From an uncultured Saprospiraceae bacterium (GTDB taxonomy: Bacteria; Bacteroidota; Bacteroidia; Chitinophagales; Saprospiraceae), in NCBI GenBank assembly GCA_937973565.1, contig CALJKQ010000046.1, forward strand, positions 1-64,000: DNA of 64,000 nt, given 5' to 3'. The notes under the pieces were generated by a model. It made no database searches, was not told the origin of the DNA, and saw only the letters and a list, made by a program, of their open reading frames with translations. Below are positions 45,046-54,472 of the stretch, piece after piece (positions within the stretch are counted from its first letter, which is position 1; every line of letters starts with the position of its first letter). Made by a program: the position numbers and the translations under genes.

Positions 45046-47475
45046 CTGAATACTTCCATCGACATATCCCCTGCAGCCCAATGGTTTGCATCCAATGGCT
45101 GGACCATCTTCGACTTCCAGAAACAGGCGTGGATCGCTTATCTGGAAGGTAAATCTGGTTTGGTAAACGCTCCTACCGGCAGTGGAAAGACCTATTCCCT
45201 GGTTATTCCCGTCCTGCTCGATGCCCTCAGGAACCAAAACCACGAAGGGCTCCAGCTCATCTGGATCACACCTATCCGCGCCCTGGCCAAAGAAATCGCC
45301 CTGGCTTCTGAGCGGGCTGTCAATGCCCTGGGCCTGCCCTGGAAGGTAGAAGTGCGATCCGGCGATACTACCAGCACCCAGCGCAAAAAGCAATGGGAAA
45401 AACCACCTCAAATCCTGATCACCACTCCGGAAAGCATCCATGTAATGCTGGCTACCAAAGGTTATCCCGCTTTTTTTAAGAACCTGAAGGCGGTAGTAGT
45501 GGATGAATGGCACGAACTGGTGGGCAGCAAAAGGGGCGTGCAGACAGAACTGCTCCTCGCACGATTTAAAACCATGAATCCGGATCTCCGCGTTTGGGGC
45601 ATCTCCGCTACCATCGGCAATATGGAAGAAGCCATCGAGGTACTGCATGGAAGCAGAAGCCAAGATGCAGTGAGTGTCGTGGCAGATATCCGGAAAAGAA
45701 TTGAAGTGGTTTCCATCATTCCGGCTGAAGTGGAAAAATATCCCTGGGCCGGCCACCTGGGCATCCGCATGCTCAGAGAGGTGCTACCCATCATCCATCG
45801 CTATCGGTCAACGCTGATTTTTACCAATACCCGGGCCCAGTGCGAAATCTGGTACCAACAACTGCTCGAAGCCGACACTGAATTGGCCGGACAAATAGCC
45901 ATGCACCACGGCTCCATCAGCAAGGACCTTCGAGAATGGGTAGAAGACGCATTATATGACGGCCGACTCAAAGCCGTAGTCTGCACCTCAAGCCTCGATC
46001 TGGGTGTTGACTTTCGACCTGTCGAAGCCATTGTGCAGATTGGCAGTCCCAAGGGAGTTGCCAGGTTTATCCAAAGAGCCGGTCGCAGTGGCCACCAGCC
46101 CGGGGCCGACAGCCACATCTATTTTGTGCCCACTCATTCGCTTGAACTCATCGAGGCGGCCGCTCTTCGTACCTCAATACAAAACCAGGACCTCGAGGAA
46201 CGCATTCCTTATATCCGTTCGTTTGATGTACTCGTACAATACCTCATGACCCTGGCTGTATCCGAAGGCTTCAGACCTCAGGATGTTTACGAAGAAATTA
46301 AAACCTGCTTTTGCTTTAGAGACATCAACGAAGATGATTGGCTCCAGGTACTCAACTTTTTGCAGTATGGCGGCAAGTCGCTTGCTGCTTATGATGAATA
46401 CCAGAAAATCACCATCGAAGACAGCGTATTTAAAGTCACCGATCGGCACATTGCACAGCGGCACAGGCTGAGCATTGGCACCATCGTAAGCGATGCCATG
46501 CTCAATGTAGCCTACACCCGTGGAAAAAGACTCGGCTCTATTGAAGAATATTTTATCTCCCAACTCGAACCCGGTGATGCTTTCTGGTTCGCGGGACGTC
46601 CCCTTGAGCTGGTGCGGGTCAAAGATATGACAGCGCAGGTCAAAGACACCAAAAAACTTAATGCTCGCATACCTTCCTACATGGGTGGCAGGTTGCCATT
46701 AAGCTCTCAGATGTCGGAAGTACTGCGCTTTAAAATGAATGCCTACCTCGAAGGTAAAACCCATGAGGTCGAACTCGAGGCGTTAATCCCTCTGCTCCAA
46801 ACACAGCAGCAGCGATCCATCGTGCCCTCGCTCAATGAGTTTCTGGTCGAGTACTTTCATTCAGACGAAGGTTTCCACCTCATCTTTTATCCCTTTGAGG
46901 GCAGAAACGTACACGAAGGGCTGGCTGCCCTTATCGCCAAACGACTATCGAGGCCCAAGCCTATTACCTTTTCCCTGGCCATGAACGATTACGGCTTTGA
47001 GCTGCTGAGCGACCGGAAAATTGATGTTGAAAAACTGGTGACCACCGACCTCTTTCAGACCAAAAACCTGATGGACGACATCCAGGCCAGTCTCAACGCT
47101 GTGGAAATGGCCAGAAGAAGATTCAGAGACATAGCGATGATATCCGGGCTTATCTTTCAGGGCTTCCCCGGCAAACAAAAAAGAGAAAGACACCTGCAGT
47201 CTTCGGCCCAGCTCCTGTTCAATGTCTTCCACGAATACGAGTCCGACAACCTCCTCTACCTCCAGACCTATGAAGAAGTGCGCACCTTCCAGCTCGAAGA
47301 AGCCCGCATGCGCAAGGCCTTGGAAAGAATTTTATCGCAAACCATGGTCATCAAAATCCTGGAAAGACCCAGCCCTTTTTCCTTTCCTTTATTGGTGGAC
47401 CGACTCCGCGAAAAACTCACCTCCGAACGACTCGAAGACCGCATCAAACGGATGACAATGGAGTTGGAGGCGTAG
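45046..47475 (+). CDS. Ligase-associated-type Lhr-like DEXH helicase
   Basis: A 771-809-residue SF2 helicase. Motifs: APTGSGKTYSL (Walker A), TPIRALAKEIA, VVDEWHELVGSKRG (DEWH box), WGISATIGNM, TSSLDLGVDFRP and QRAGRSGHQPG. The Lhr C-terminal region continues to the end. Homology clearly extends upstream of the only usual start (TTG 45160): WFASNGWTIFDFQKQAWIAY-type residues are in frame back to a TAG at 45022, with no ATG, GTG or TTG between. CTG 45046 is my working start. Homologues sit with an ATP-dependent ligase, a phosphoesterase and a nuclease; none is nearby. Confidence 0.85.
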   Translation: MNTSIDISPAAQWFASNGWTIFDFQKQAWIAYLEGKSGLVNAPTGSGKTYSLVIPVLLDALRNQNHEGLQLIWITPIRALAKEIALASERAVNALGLPWKVEVRSGDTTSTQRKKQWEKPPQILITTPESIHVMLATKGYPAFFKNLKAVVVDEWHELVGSKRGVQTELLLARFKTMNPDLRVWGISATIGNMEEAIEVLHGSRSQDAVSVVADIRKRIEVVSIIPAEVEKYPWAGHLGIRMLREVLPIIHRYRSTLIFTNTRAQCEIWYQQLLEADTELAGQIAMHHGSISKDLREWVEDALYDGRLKAVVCTSSLDLGVDFRPVEAIVQIGSPKGVARFIQRAGRSGHQPGADSHIYFVPTHSLELIEAAALRTSIQNQDLEERIPYIRSFDVLVQYLMTLAVSEGFRPQDVYEEIKTCFCFRDINEDDWLQVLNFLQYGGKSLAAYDEYQKITIEDSVFKVTDRHIAQRHRLSIGTIVSDAMLNVAYTRGKRLGSIEEYFISQLEPGDAFWFAGRPLELVRVKDMTAQVKDTKKLNARIPSYMGGRLPLSSQMSEVLRFKMNAYLEGKTHEVELEALIPLLQTQQQRSIVPSLNEFLVEYFHSDEGFHLIFYPFEGRNVHEGLAALIAKRLSRPKPITFSLAMNDYGFELLSDRKIDVEKLVTTDLFQTKNLMDDIQASLNAVEMARRRFRDIAMISGLIFQGFPGKQKRERHLQSSAQLLFNVFHEYESDNLLYLQTYEEVRTFQLEEARMRKALERILSQTMVIKILERPSPFSFPLLVDRLREKLTSERLEDRIKRMTMELEA

Positions 47476-47503
47476 TTTTTTTCCTTTATTTATGGAATTG
47501 GGG

Positions 47504-47534
47504 TTGACAAATTTGGAAACTTGTATTAGCTTTG
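47504..47534 (+). promoter_or_regulatory. Promoter of the higBA operon
   Basis: TTG at 47504-47506 and TAGCTTTG at 47527-47534 give -33/-7 elements with a 20-nt spacer, a near-ideal Bacteroidota promoter 14 bases before the ATG at 47549. Confidence 0.7.
47507..47524. promoter_or_regulatory. Candidate HigA operator between -33 and -7
   Basis: An 18-bp imperfect palindrome ACAAATTTGGAAACTTGT (7 of 9 base pairs symmetric) fills the promoter spacer. HigA-type antitoxins repress their own promoter. Confidence 0.45.
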
Positions 47535-47548
47535 TAAAAACCCACGCA

Positions 47549-47902
47549 ATGAAAAAGTTTAGTACGCTTCTTTTAGAGGAGGCCGAAGTCTTTTTATCAA
47601 AATTAGATAAACGGACAATAAAGAAAGTCCTGTACAATATTGAATTGGCAGAACAAAACATTGATTCCAGAATATTAAAAAAATTACATGGAGATATTTG
47701 GGAGTTTAAATGTCTACACTTAGGGTACCAAATTAGAATGCTTGCTTTTTGGGATAAATCATATAAAAACCCAACGTTAATTATTGCAACTCATGGGTTT
47801 ATAAAAAAAACAAAAAAGACGCCGCTTTATGAAATTGAAAGGGCAATAGCAATAAGAAACCAATATTTTAATCAAAAAGAAAATGGCAAACAAAGAAATT
47901 AA
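47549..47902 (+). CDS. higB: HigB-like (RelE/ParE superfamily, Gp49 type) toxin
   Basis: A 117-residue toxin: LLLEEAEVFLSKLDKRTIKKVLYN, LHGDIWEFKCLHLGYQIRMLAFWD and LIIATHGFIKKTKKTPLYEIERA are the hallmark blocks of phage Gp49-like HigB, which cleaves mRNA at the ribosome. The toxin precedes the antitoxin, the usual higBA order, with a 20-base overlap. ATG 47549 is chosen by the promoter and by homology; the upstream in-frame start overlaps the promoter. Confidence 0.9.
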   Translation: MKKFSTLLLEEAEVFLSKLDKRTIKKVLYNIELAEQNIDSRILKKLHGDIWEFKCLHLGYQIRMLAFWDKSYKNPTLIIATHGFIKKTKKTPLYEIERAIAIRNQYFNQKENGKQRN

Positions 47903-48209
47903 AACATACACCCTTTCTCAAGTGAAGGACCGCTACATCGGTAAACAAGGAACCGCAGAAAGAGATCAATATGAATATGAGCTTCGCATGGACATCATGG
48001 GCAAAATGATTAAAAAGGCGAGGCAGCAAAGGAGGCTTACTCAAGAACAATTAGGATCCTTAATTGGCGTTCAAAAATCTCAGATTTCAAAACTTGAAAG
48101 CAGTGCCAACAGTGCCAGTATTGATACTTTGGTTAAAGTATTTAAAGCCCTGGAAGCAGAAATCAACTTTAGTGTCAAAATGGATGACCGGCAGATTGAA
48201 TTGGTGTAA
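47883..48209 (+). CDS. higA: HigA-like helix-turn-helix antitoxin
   Basis: A 108-residue protein with an N-terminal arm that contacts the toxin and an HTH_3 domain (KKARQQRRLTQEQLGSLIGVQKSQISKLES, about residues 44-73). It neutralises HigB and binds the promoter. Confidence 0.9.
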   Translation: MANKEIKTYTLSQVKDRYIGKQGTAERDQYEYELRMDIMGKMIKKARQQRRLTQEQLGSLIGVQKSQISKLESSANSASIDTLVKVFKALEAEINFSVKMDDRQIELV

Positions 48210-48277
48210 TGTATAGAGAATTATTTGTGGTTTTAAATATCCGCTTCCATACTTTATTCCAAACAAAAAAAATTGAC

Positions 48278-49603
48278 TTAGTAAAAATTATGAGTAAGAC
48301 CTGCAGAAATTAAAAAATTTCCATCTTCAGAAACAAAGTAGTTGGTTTTAAAATACCTCTTTGAAATCCTGCCTTCTAAGTTAAGCCGGGTATTATAACT
48401 TATAAAATAAGATGCGTTATATTTTATACCGGGACTTATATTATATCCCATCACTTCTGTTTCACCATGATACCTTGCTTCACCTTCAAAGGAAAATGCC
48501 AGTCCGGCATAAGTTCTTGATGAGGGAAAATATCCCACTTCATAAAGAAAGCTTGTGTAAAGGTACATTTGATTATAACTTAATATGTCATCGATGTAGT
48601 GGTTGAGTCCCGCACCTATCCGCGCTTCAAGACTTTTCTGCCGCTTATATGATACAGGCACCTCTTTTCTCCAACCTCTGTGCACTGAAAGTGATGTTAT
48701 ATATTCAAGGTTATTATTGAATACCGTCACTCCTGCTCTTGGTGCCAAACCCCAAAACGCCCTGCTTCCCGAGCTACGATTAAACTGATAAGCAAATTGC
48801 CAGTTGTCGGCTACAATGCTGTAGACGTCCAGCGCATCCAGTTGTTTTTTTGCTGCAATGTGTTCGACCACCTTCCGGATCTGGTCCTTAGTCCTGACCC
48901 TCAAATCAAAGACCCGCCTGTTTTGTTGCGTGGCAATCAGCCTGCCCAGTTCAAACAACTCTTCCTGGCTCCATTCCTTGGATGTGCCCATCATAAACTG
49001 ATCTTCCAGAGTCGTTCCTTCCTTCGGTCTTGCTTCTTTTTTGAGGTCTTCCACAATAAACCGCGCTAAAAAAACCGGGCCGATGGGTTCTATCCTGCCC
49101 TTGCCAACGTTATACTCAAAAACGACCTGAGGGTTCACATACCAATTCTCAATTTTATCTTCCGGGTTTAATCTTTCATATTCAGTTTGCCTGGATCCGA
49201 AAGCTGCAATATTGAATACTGTTTCGTGAAAGCGTTGATCTGCTTTAAATTTTGTATTTGTTGTCGAATACCTTGAATTTAGAGAAAAATCATTGTACTG
49301 TATCGAGTCCTCATCAACGAAGGCATTGAAAACAAGATAGTTGGAAAAATCTGTCCTCGCCTGCTTATCCGGGAGATTGACAAAATGAAAGTAATTGGCT
49401 GCACCATCGGAAAACAATCCCCATATACTACCGATGGTTTCTAAAGAAGTAAACCTATTCTTTTTCCCCACATCTACATTCGGATTAATACTCAATCCCC
49501 TCACATCCACATCCGCATACCTGAATTGGCTGTAATCGTATTGTGCCCGACCAATAAAACCAATAAAAAGTGTGGGGACAAGAAATAGCATTTTTCGTAG
49601 CAT
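48278..49603 (-). CDS. Exported beta-rich protein, probably outer membrane, unknown function
   Basis: A 441-residue protein with signal peptide (RKMLFLVPTLFIGFIGRAQ) and patterning of alternating aromatic strands near the C terminus (YTSFLYEVGYFPSSRTYAGLAF, GRISKRYFKTNYFV) ending in HNFY, typical of outer-membrane barrels. A middle part reads NWQFAYQFNRSSGSRAFWGLAPRAGV. ATG 49603 starts the signal peptide; longer frames run across the ileS promoter. No named family is recognised. It is divergent from ileS. Confidence 0.75.
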   Translation of the reverse strand: MLRKMLFLVPTLFIGFIGRAQYDYSQFRYADVDVRGLSINPNVDVGKKNRFTSLETIGSIWGLFSDGAANYFHFVNLPDKQARTDFSNYLVFNAFVDEDSIQYNDFSLNSRYSTTNTKFKADQRFHETVFNIAAFGSRQTEYERLNPEDKIENWYVNPQVVFEYNVGKGRIEPIGPVFLARFIVEDLKKEARPKEGTTLEDQFMMGTSKEWSQEELFELGRLIATQQNRRVFDLRVRTKDQIRKVVEHIAAKKQLDALDVYSIVADNWQFAYQFNRSSGSRAFWGLAPRAGVTVFNNNLEYITSLSVHRGWRKEVPVSYKRQKSLEARIGAGLNHYIDDILSYNQMYLYTSFLYEVGYFPSSRTYAGLAFSFEGEARYHGETEVMGYNISPGIKYNASYFISYNTRLNLEGRISKRYFKTNYFVSEDGNFLISAGLTHNFY

Positions 49604-49699
49604 AGTTTTTCTTTTTGTTTCGTGATATTTGGATAACGCAGGCAGCAGCCCGACCCGCTGCCAGGCCTCTCTCATTGCGATTATTAGGCGAAAATACCT

Positions 49700-49707
49700 T
49701 ATCTTTG
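49700..49707 (+). promoter_or_regulatory. -7 element of ileS
   Basis: TATCTTTG matches TAnnTTTG and lies 33 bases before the ileS ATG at 49740. A TTG 22 bases upstream may be the -33, slightly long. Confidence 0.45.
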
Positions 49708-49739
49708 CCAATCCATATAAAAATAAAGCTTTTTTAGAA

Positions 49740-52700
49740 ATGACAAAATATCGTGAGTTCAAAGGCCTCAATTTACCCGAGATAGACAATGAAATTTTGG
49801 CCTTTTGGACAGATAACCAAATTTTCGAAAAATCAATCTCTTCCCGCCCGGAAGATAAAACCTTTGTCTTTTACGAAGGTCCCCCCTCCGCCAATGGTAT
49901 GCCCGGCATCCACCACGTCATGTCGCGGACGGTAAAAGACCTCTTTTGTCGCTACCAAACCATGAAGGGCAAACGCGTAGAACGCAAAGGCGGCTGGGAT
50001 ACCCACGGCCTGCCCATCGAACTCAGCGTAGAAAAAGAACTCGGCATCACCAAAGAAGACATCGGCACCAAAATCAGCGTCGACGAATACAATGCCAAGT
50101 GCCGCGAAACGGTCATGCGCTACAAAGACCTGTGGGACGACATCACCCGCAAGATGGGTTACTGGGTAGACCTCAACAACCCCTATATCACCTTTGAAAA
50201 TGACTACATCGAGTCGGTATGGTGGTTGCTTAGCCAGCTGTACAACAAAAAGCTGCTGTACAAGGGCTATACCATCCAGCCCTATTCTCCTGCAGCAGGC
50301 ACCGGCCTCAGCTCTCATGAACTTAACCAGCCGGGCTGCTACCGCGATGTTACCGATACCACCATTGTTGCTCAATTTAAAACCATCGAAGCTTCGCTGC
50401 CAGACTTCCTCAAAGGACTCGGCGACCTGTTTATCCTGGCCTGGACCACCACACCATGGACCCTGCCCTCCAATACGGCATTGACCGTTGGACCCAACAT
50501 CGACTATTCGGTCATCAAGACCTACAACCAATACACCTTTGCCCCCATTACCATCGTGCTGGCCACAGCCCTGGTAGAAAAGCAGTTTGGCAATAAGTTC
50601 ACCAAAGTAGCGGACGTTTCTGACCTTGCTGCTTACCAAAGCGGTGACAAGACCATTCCTTACTTCGAAGTGGCGCAGTGCAAGGGCAAAGACCTCACCG
50701 GCATCCGATACGAACAGTTGCTGCCTTACACCCTGCCTTACCAAAACCCCGAAAATGCCTTCCGTGTCATAGAAGGTAGCTTCGTGACCACCGAAGACGG
50801 TACCGGTGTGGTGCATACCGCACCTACCTTTGGTGCAGACGATGCCCGGGTAGCCAAAGAAGCAAAACCCGAGGTGCCACCTATGTTGGTTTTGGATGAA
50901 AAAGGCAACCCTGTACCCCTTGTGGACCTCCAGGGCAGATTTCGCCCGGAAATGGGGGGTCTGGCGGGCAAATTCGTCAAAAACGAGTATTACAACGCGT
51001 CAGATGCTCCGGAGCGGTCTGTTGACGTAGAGATCGCCATCCGCCTGAAAGAAGAAAACAGGGCCTTTAAAGTGGAGAAATACGTGCACAACTACCCCCA
51101 CTGCTGGCGTACCGATAAGCCCGTACTGTATTACCCCATGGATTCCTGGTTCATCCGTGCAAGTGCTGCCAAAGAGCGCATGGCAGAGCTCAACGGCACC
51201 ATCAACTGGAAGCCCGCCTCCACCGGCGAAGGTCGTTTTGGCAAGTGGCTCGAAAACCTACAGGACTGGAACCTCTCCCGCTCGCGCTACTGGGGCATAC
51301 CCCTGCCCATCTGGCGCAATGATGATGCCACCGAAGAAATCTGCATCGATAGCATAGCCAAACTCGAAAGTGAAGTAGAAAAAGCCAACGCTGCCCTCGG
51401 TCTCAACCAGCAGGTGCCCAAAGACCTGCACCGCCCTTACATCGACGATGTCATTCTGGTTTCTTCCAAGGGTGAGCCCATGAAACGGGAACTTGACCTC
51501 ATCGACGTGTGGTTTGATTCCGGTTCCATGCCTTATGCCCAGTGGCACTACCCCTTTGAGGCCAAAGAAAAAATAGAAAAAGGCCAGTCCTTCCCCGCCG
51601 ACTTCATCGCAGAAGGTGTGGACCAGACCCGTGGCTGGTTTTATACCCTCCACGCCATCGCCACCATGGTCTTCGACAGCGTGGCCTACCGCAACGTAGT
51701 GTCCAACGGACTTGTGCTCGATAAAAACGGCGTGAAAATGTCGAAACGCCTCGGCAACGTGGTGGATCCCTTCGACACCATCCGTACCCACGGTGCCGAT
51801 GCTACCCGCTGGTACATGATCGCCAATGCACCCCCCTGGGACAACCTCAAGTTTGACATCGCTGGAGTGGAAGAGGTCAAAAGAAAGACCTTCGGCACCC
51901 TGTACAATACCTATTCGTTTTTTGCCCTCTATGCAAACATCGACGGCTTTGTGTACAGCGAAGCCGAAGTGCCACTCAACGAAAGGCCCGAAATCGACCG
52001 CTGGATCATCTCTCTGCTAAACGACCTCAAAGCCAGAGTAGACGCCAGTTATGCCGACTACGAGCCCACCAACGCAGCCAGAGACATCGAAGAATTTATC
52101 GACGCCCACCTCTCCAACTGGTATGTGAGATTGTGTCGTAGGCGTTTCTGGAAAGGAGAATACAGCAAAGACAAACTCGCCGCCTACCAGACCCTCTACA
52201 CCTGCCTGGAAAGCATCGCCGCCATGATGGCCCCGGTAGCGCCGTTTTTCTCCGACTGGCTGTTTAAAAACCTCAACGACGTTACCCAAAAATCTGCAGC
52301 ACCATCGGTACACCTATTCGACTTCCCTGCAGCAGATGCCACAGCCATCGATAGCGGCCTGCTCGAAAGAATGGACTATGCACAGCGCATTTCGTCGCTC
52401 ATTCTGAGTCTGCGCAAAAAAGAAAACATCCGTGTAAGACAACCGCTCTCCAGGATCCTCCTTCCCGTGCTCAACCCGTCGTTCAAAGACCAGGTAGAAG
52501 CCGTGAGAGACCTCATCCTGGCCGAAGTCAACATCAAAGAAATCGAATACATCACCGATACCGAAGGTGTCATCCACAAAAAAGCCAAGCCCAACTTCAA
52601 AACCCTGGGCCGCAAGCTGGGCAAAGACATGAAAGCCGCCGGTGACCTCATTGCCGCCTTTGACCAAAAACAAATTGCCGACATCGAACGATCCGGCAGC

Positions 52701-53099
52701 CACACCCTGGTCATAGGCGACAACCGCTACGAACTCAGCCTTGAAGACTTCGAAATCACCTCCGAAGACATCCCCGGCTGGACCGTGGCCTCCGACAAAG
52801 GCATCACCGTTGCCCTCGACGTACACATCAGCCACGAGCTCTACCTCGAAGGCATCGCCCGCGAGCTGGTCAACCGCATCCAAAACATCCGCAAAGACAG
52901 CAACTTTGAAGTCACAGACCGCATCGACGTTTCCATCCAGGACCACGCCCTCATCAGCGAAACCCTGGCCTCTTTTAAAGCTTATATCTGCAACGAAGTC
53001 CTCGCCAACGACATTACCCTGGTGGAGAGCACCGATGCTGAGCCATTGGAGATTGTGGAGGGTGTGAGTGTGGGTATTGGGGTGGTGGTGAGTAGATAG
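49740..53099 (+). CDS. ileS: Isoleucyl-tRNA synthetase with GxHH signature
   Basis: A 1119-residue class I synthetase that charges tRNA-Ile. The HIGH-equivalent is MPGIHHVMSR, so the active motif is G56-I-H-H59, not HxGH; KMSKR occurs later (NGVKMSKRLGN). Editing-domain residues (WTTTPWTLPSNTAL, GTGVVHTAPTFGADD) are intact and the anticodon-binding domain is full length. The motif swap matches IleRS2-type enzymes reported as hyper-resistant to mupirocin (published work recalled; exact match to this clade not checked). ATG 49740 is used; an earlier in-frame start crosses the promoter. Confidence 0.95.
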   Translation: MTKYREFKGLNLPEIDNEILAFWTDNQIFEKSISSRPEDKTFVFYEGPPSANGMPGIHHVMSRTVKDLFCRYQTMKGKRVERKGGWDTHGLPIELSVEKELGITKEDIGTKISVDEYNAKCRETVMRYKDLWDDITRKMGYWVDLNNPYITFENDYIESVWWLLSQLYNKKLLYKGYTIQPYSPAAGTGLSSHELNQPGCYRDVTDTTIVAQFKTIEASLPDFLKGLGDLFILAWTTTPWTLPSNTALTVGPNIDYSVIKTYNQYTFAPITIVLATALVEKQFGNKFTKVADVSDLAAYQSGDKTIPYFEVAQCKGKDLTGIRYEQLLPYTLPYQNPENAFRVIEGSFVTTEDGTGVVHTAPTFGADDARVAKEAKPEVPPMLVLDEKGNPVPLVDLQGRFRPEMGGLAGKFVKNEYYNASDAPERSVDVEIAIRLKEENRAFKVEKYVHNYPHCWRTDKPVLYYPMDSWFIRASAAKERMAELNGTINWKPASTGEGRFGKWLENLQDWNLSRSRYWGIPLPIWRNDDATEEICIDSIAKLESEVEKANAALGLNQQVPKDLHRPYIDDVILVSSKGEPMKRELDLIDVWFDSGSMPYAQWHYPFEAKEKIEKGQSFPADFIAEGVDQTRGWFYTLHAIATMVFDSVAYRNVVSNGLVLDKNGVKMSKRLGNVVDPFDTIRTHGADATRWYMIANAPPWDNLKFDIAGVEEVKRKTFGTLYNTYSFFALYANIDGFVYSEAEVPLNERPEIDRWIISLLNDLKARVDASYADYEPTNAARDIEEFIDAHLSNWYVRLCRRRFWKGEYSKDKLAAYQTLYTCLESIAAMMAPVAPFFSDWLFKNLNDVTQKSAAPSVHLFDFPAADATAIDSGLLERMDYAQRISSLILSLRKKENIRVRQPLSRILLPVLNPSFKDQVEAVRDLILAEVNIKEIEYITDTEGVIHKKAKPNFKTLGRKLGKDMKAAGDLIAAFDQKQIADIERSGSHTLVIGDNRYELSLEDFEITSEDIPGWTVASDKGITVALDVHISHELYLEGIARELVNRIQNIRKDSNFEVTDRIDVSIQDHALISETLASFKAYICNEVLANDITLVESTDAEPLEIVEGVSVGIGVVVSR

Positions 53100-53200
53100 T
53101 GGTCATTGATTAAGACTGCTAAAGGATTATTATATTGTTGCAAATATTCAACACCCTTTTGAACTTTAGACTTAGCATTTCTAAAGGCTGATTTTTATTG

Positions 53201-53208
53201 TAACTTTG
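53201..53208 (+). promoter_or_regulatory. -7 element of the ATPase/nuclease-like cassette
   Basis: TAACTTTG matches TAnnTTTG and lies 19 bases before the ATG at 53228. No clear -33 was found. Confidence 0.4.
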
Positions 53209-53227
53209 AGAGTGACAAATATGAACC

Positions 53228-54472
53228 ATGTGTAAAATCAGGATTAAAAATTTTGGACCCATCAAAGAAGGCTATCTTGAAAATGAGGGCTGGATGGATA
53301 TTAAAAAGGTAACTGTTTTTATTGGCAACCAGGGTTCAGGTAAGAGTACAGTAGCAAAGTTGATTTCCGTTTTTATGTGGTTGGAAAAGTCAATCATCAG
53401 AGGTGACCTTCCAGAGGATCTCAACTCCTATAAAGGGTTAGATGAAATATTGCGTTTCCATAGAATTGAAAACTACTTTCAAGAGAACACTCAAGTTAGT
53501 TTTGAAGGCAGAGCATATAGGTTTACAATGGTTAAGAAATTAACCGAATTTGCTCCCAAATTTAAAGTTGATAAAATTGAATTTGCTGAGAACCTGCTTC
53601 CTAAAATAATGTATGTGCCGGCAGAAAGAAATTTCCTAAGTGCCATTTCCAACATTAGTAAAATATCCGATTTTATTGTAGGCAGCTTAAAGGATTATTC
53701 CATTGAGTTTAGAAATGCCCAGCTAGCATATAAAGACAAAGAGATTAATTTACCTATTAACAATACCTCTGTTTATTACGATGCCAAAGATGATGAAAAC
53801 TACATTGGTTTTGGGGGTAAAAAGTTAAAATTAACTGAAGCCTCAAGTGGCTTTCATTCTATTGTCCCCCTTTTCTGGGTGTCAAAATACCTGGTTGATT
53901 TTCTCAAGTTAGGAGAAAAAAGATTACTTGAATTATTGAGTCCTGATCAAACGGTAAGAAGACGAAACGAACTTAACGAATTGAACAAAGAATTCATCAG
54001 TGAAGATGTTCTTAAGGAAAAAGAAAAGCAAATTAATGCCAAATACATTTGCAACCATTTTGTCAATATCGTAGAGGAGCCGGAACAAAATTTGTTTCCT
54101 ACTTCACAAAAGTCGATGCTTGAAAGTTTGTTGACGTTCAATAATGAAAGTGAAAATAATAGATTAATCATTACTACGCATAGCCCATATTTGATAAATT
54201 ATTTAACACTTGCAGTAAAAGCAGATATGGTTGAGGAAAACTTGAATAATGAAAAGATATCTTTGAAAAAACTGGCAGAAATCGTTCCTGTGGAAGCAAC
54301 AATAGCTGGAACGGACCTTGCTATCTACGAATTGAGTGAAAGCGACGGTCTTATTAAAATGTTGCCTGATTATAAAGGTCTGCCTTCTGATGAAAATTAC
54401 CTCAATAGCAGTCTGGAAGATTCAAACGAACTATTTGCGCAATTGCAGGAAATTGAAAAAGGATGGCGATAG
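53228..54472 (+). CDS. ABC/OLD-like AAA ATPase, predicted partner of the downstream ExK protein
   Basis: A 414-residue ATPase of the AAA_15/21 (SMC/OLD-like) class. Walker A GNQGSGKS at 33-40, ABC-like signature EASSG at 204-208, Walker B with the NIVEEPEQNLFP sequence (Glu about 283-284) and a switch His in TTHSPY (H318). The region between is coiled. Such ATPases work with nuclease or other effectors in many phage-defence modules. Its stop overlaps the next gene's start by 10 bases. Lower GC than ileS and its own promoter suggest an acquired two-gene unit. Confidence 0.85.
   Translation: MCKIRIKNFGPIKEGYLENEGWMDIKKVTVFIGNQGSGKSTVAKLISVFMWLEKSIIRGDLPEDLNSYKGLDEILRFHRIENYFQENTQVSFEGRAYRFTMVKKLTEFAPKFKVDKIEFAENLLPKIMYVPAERNFLSAISNISKISDFIVGSLKDYSIEFRNAQLAYKDKEINLPINNTSVYYDAKDDENYIGFGGKKLKLTEASSGFHSIVPLFWVSKYLVDFLKLGEKRLLELLSPDQTVRRRNELNELNKEFISEDVLKEKEKQINAKYICNHFVNIVEEPEQNLFPTSQKSMLESLLTFNNESENNRLIITTHSPYLINYLTLAVKADMVEENLNNEKISLKKLAEIVPVEATIAGTDLAIYELSESDGLIKMLPDYKGLPSDENYLNSSLEDSNELFAQLQEIEKGWR

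Noticed and set aside
44968..45756. Upstream extension of the rhomboid frame to 444 codons
   Set aside because: The extension is antisense to the Lhr-like helicase and has no rhomboid homology; the real start is 44967.
49833..50816. 327-codon minus-strand frame in ileS
   Set aside because: Antisense to ileS, shadow composition, no domain.
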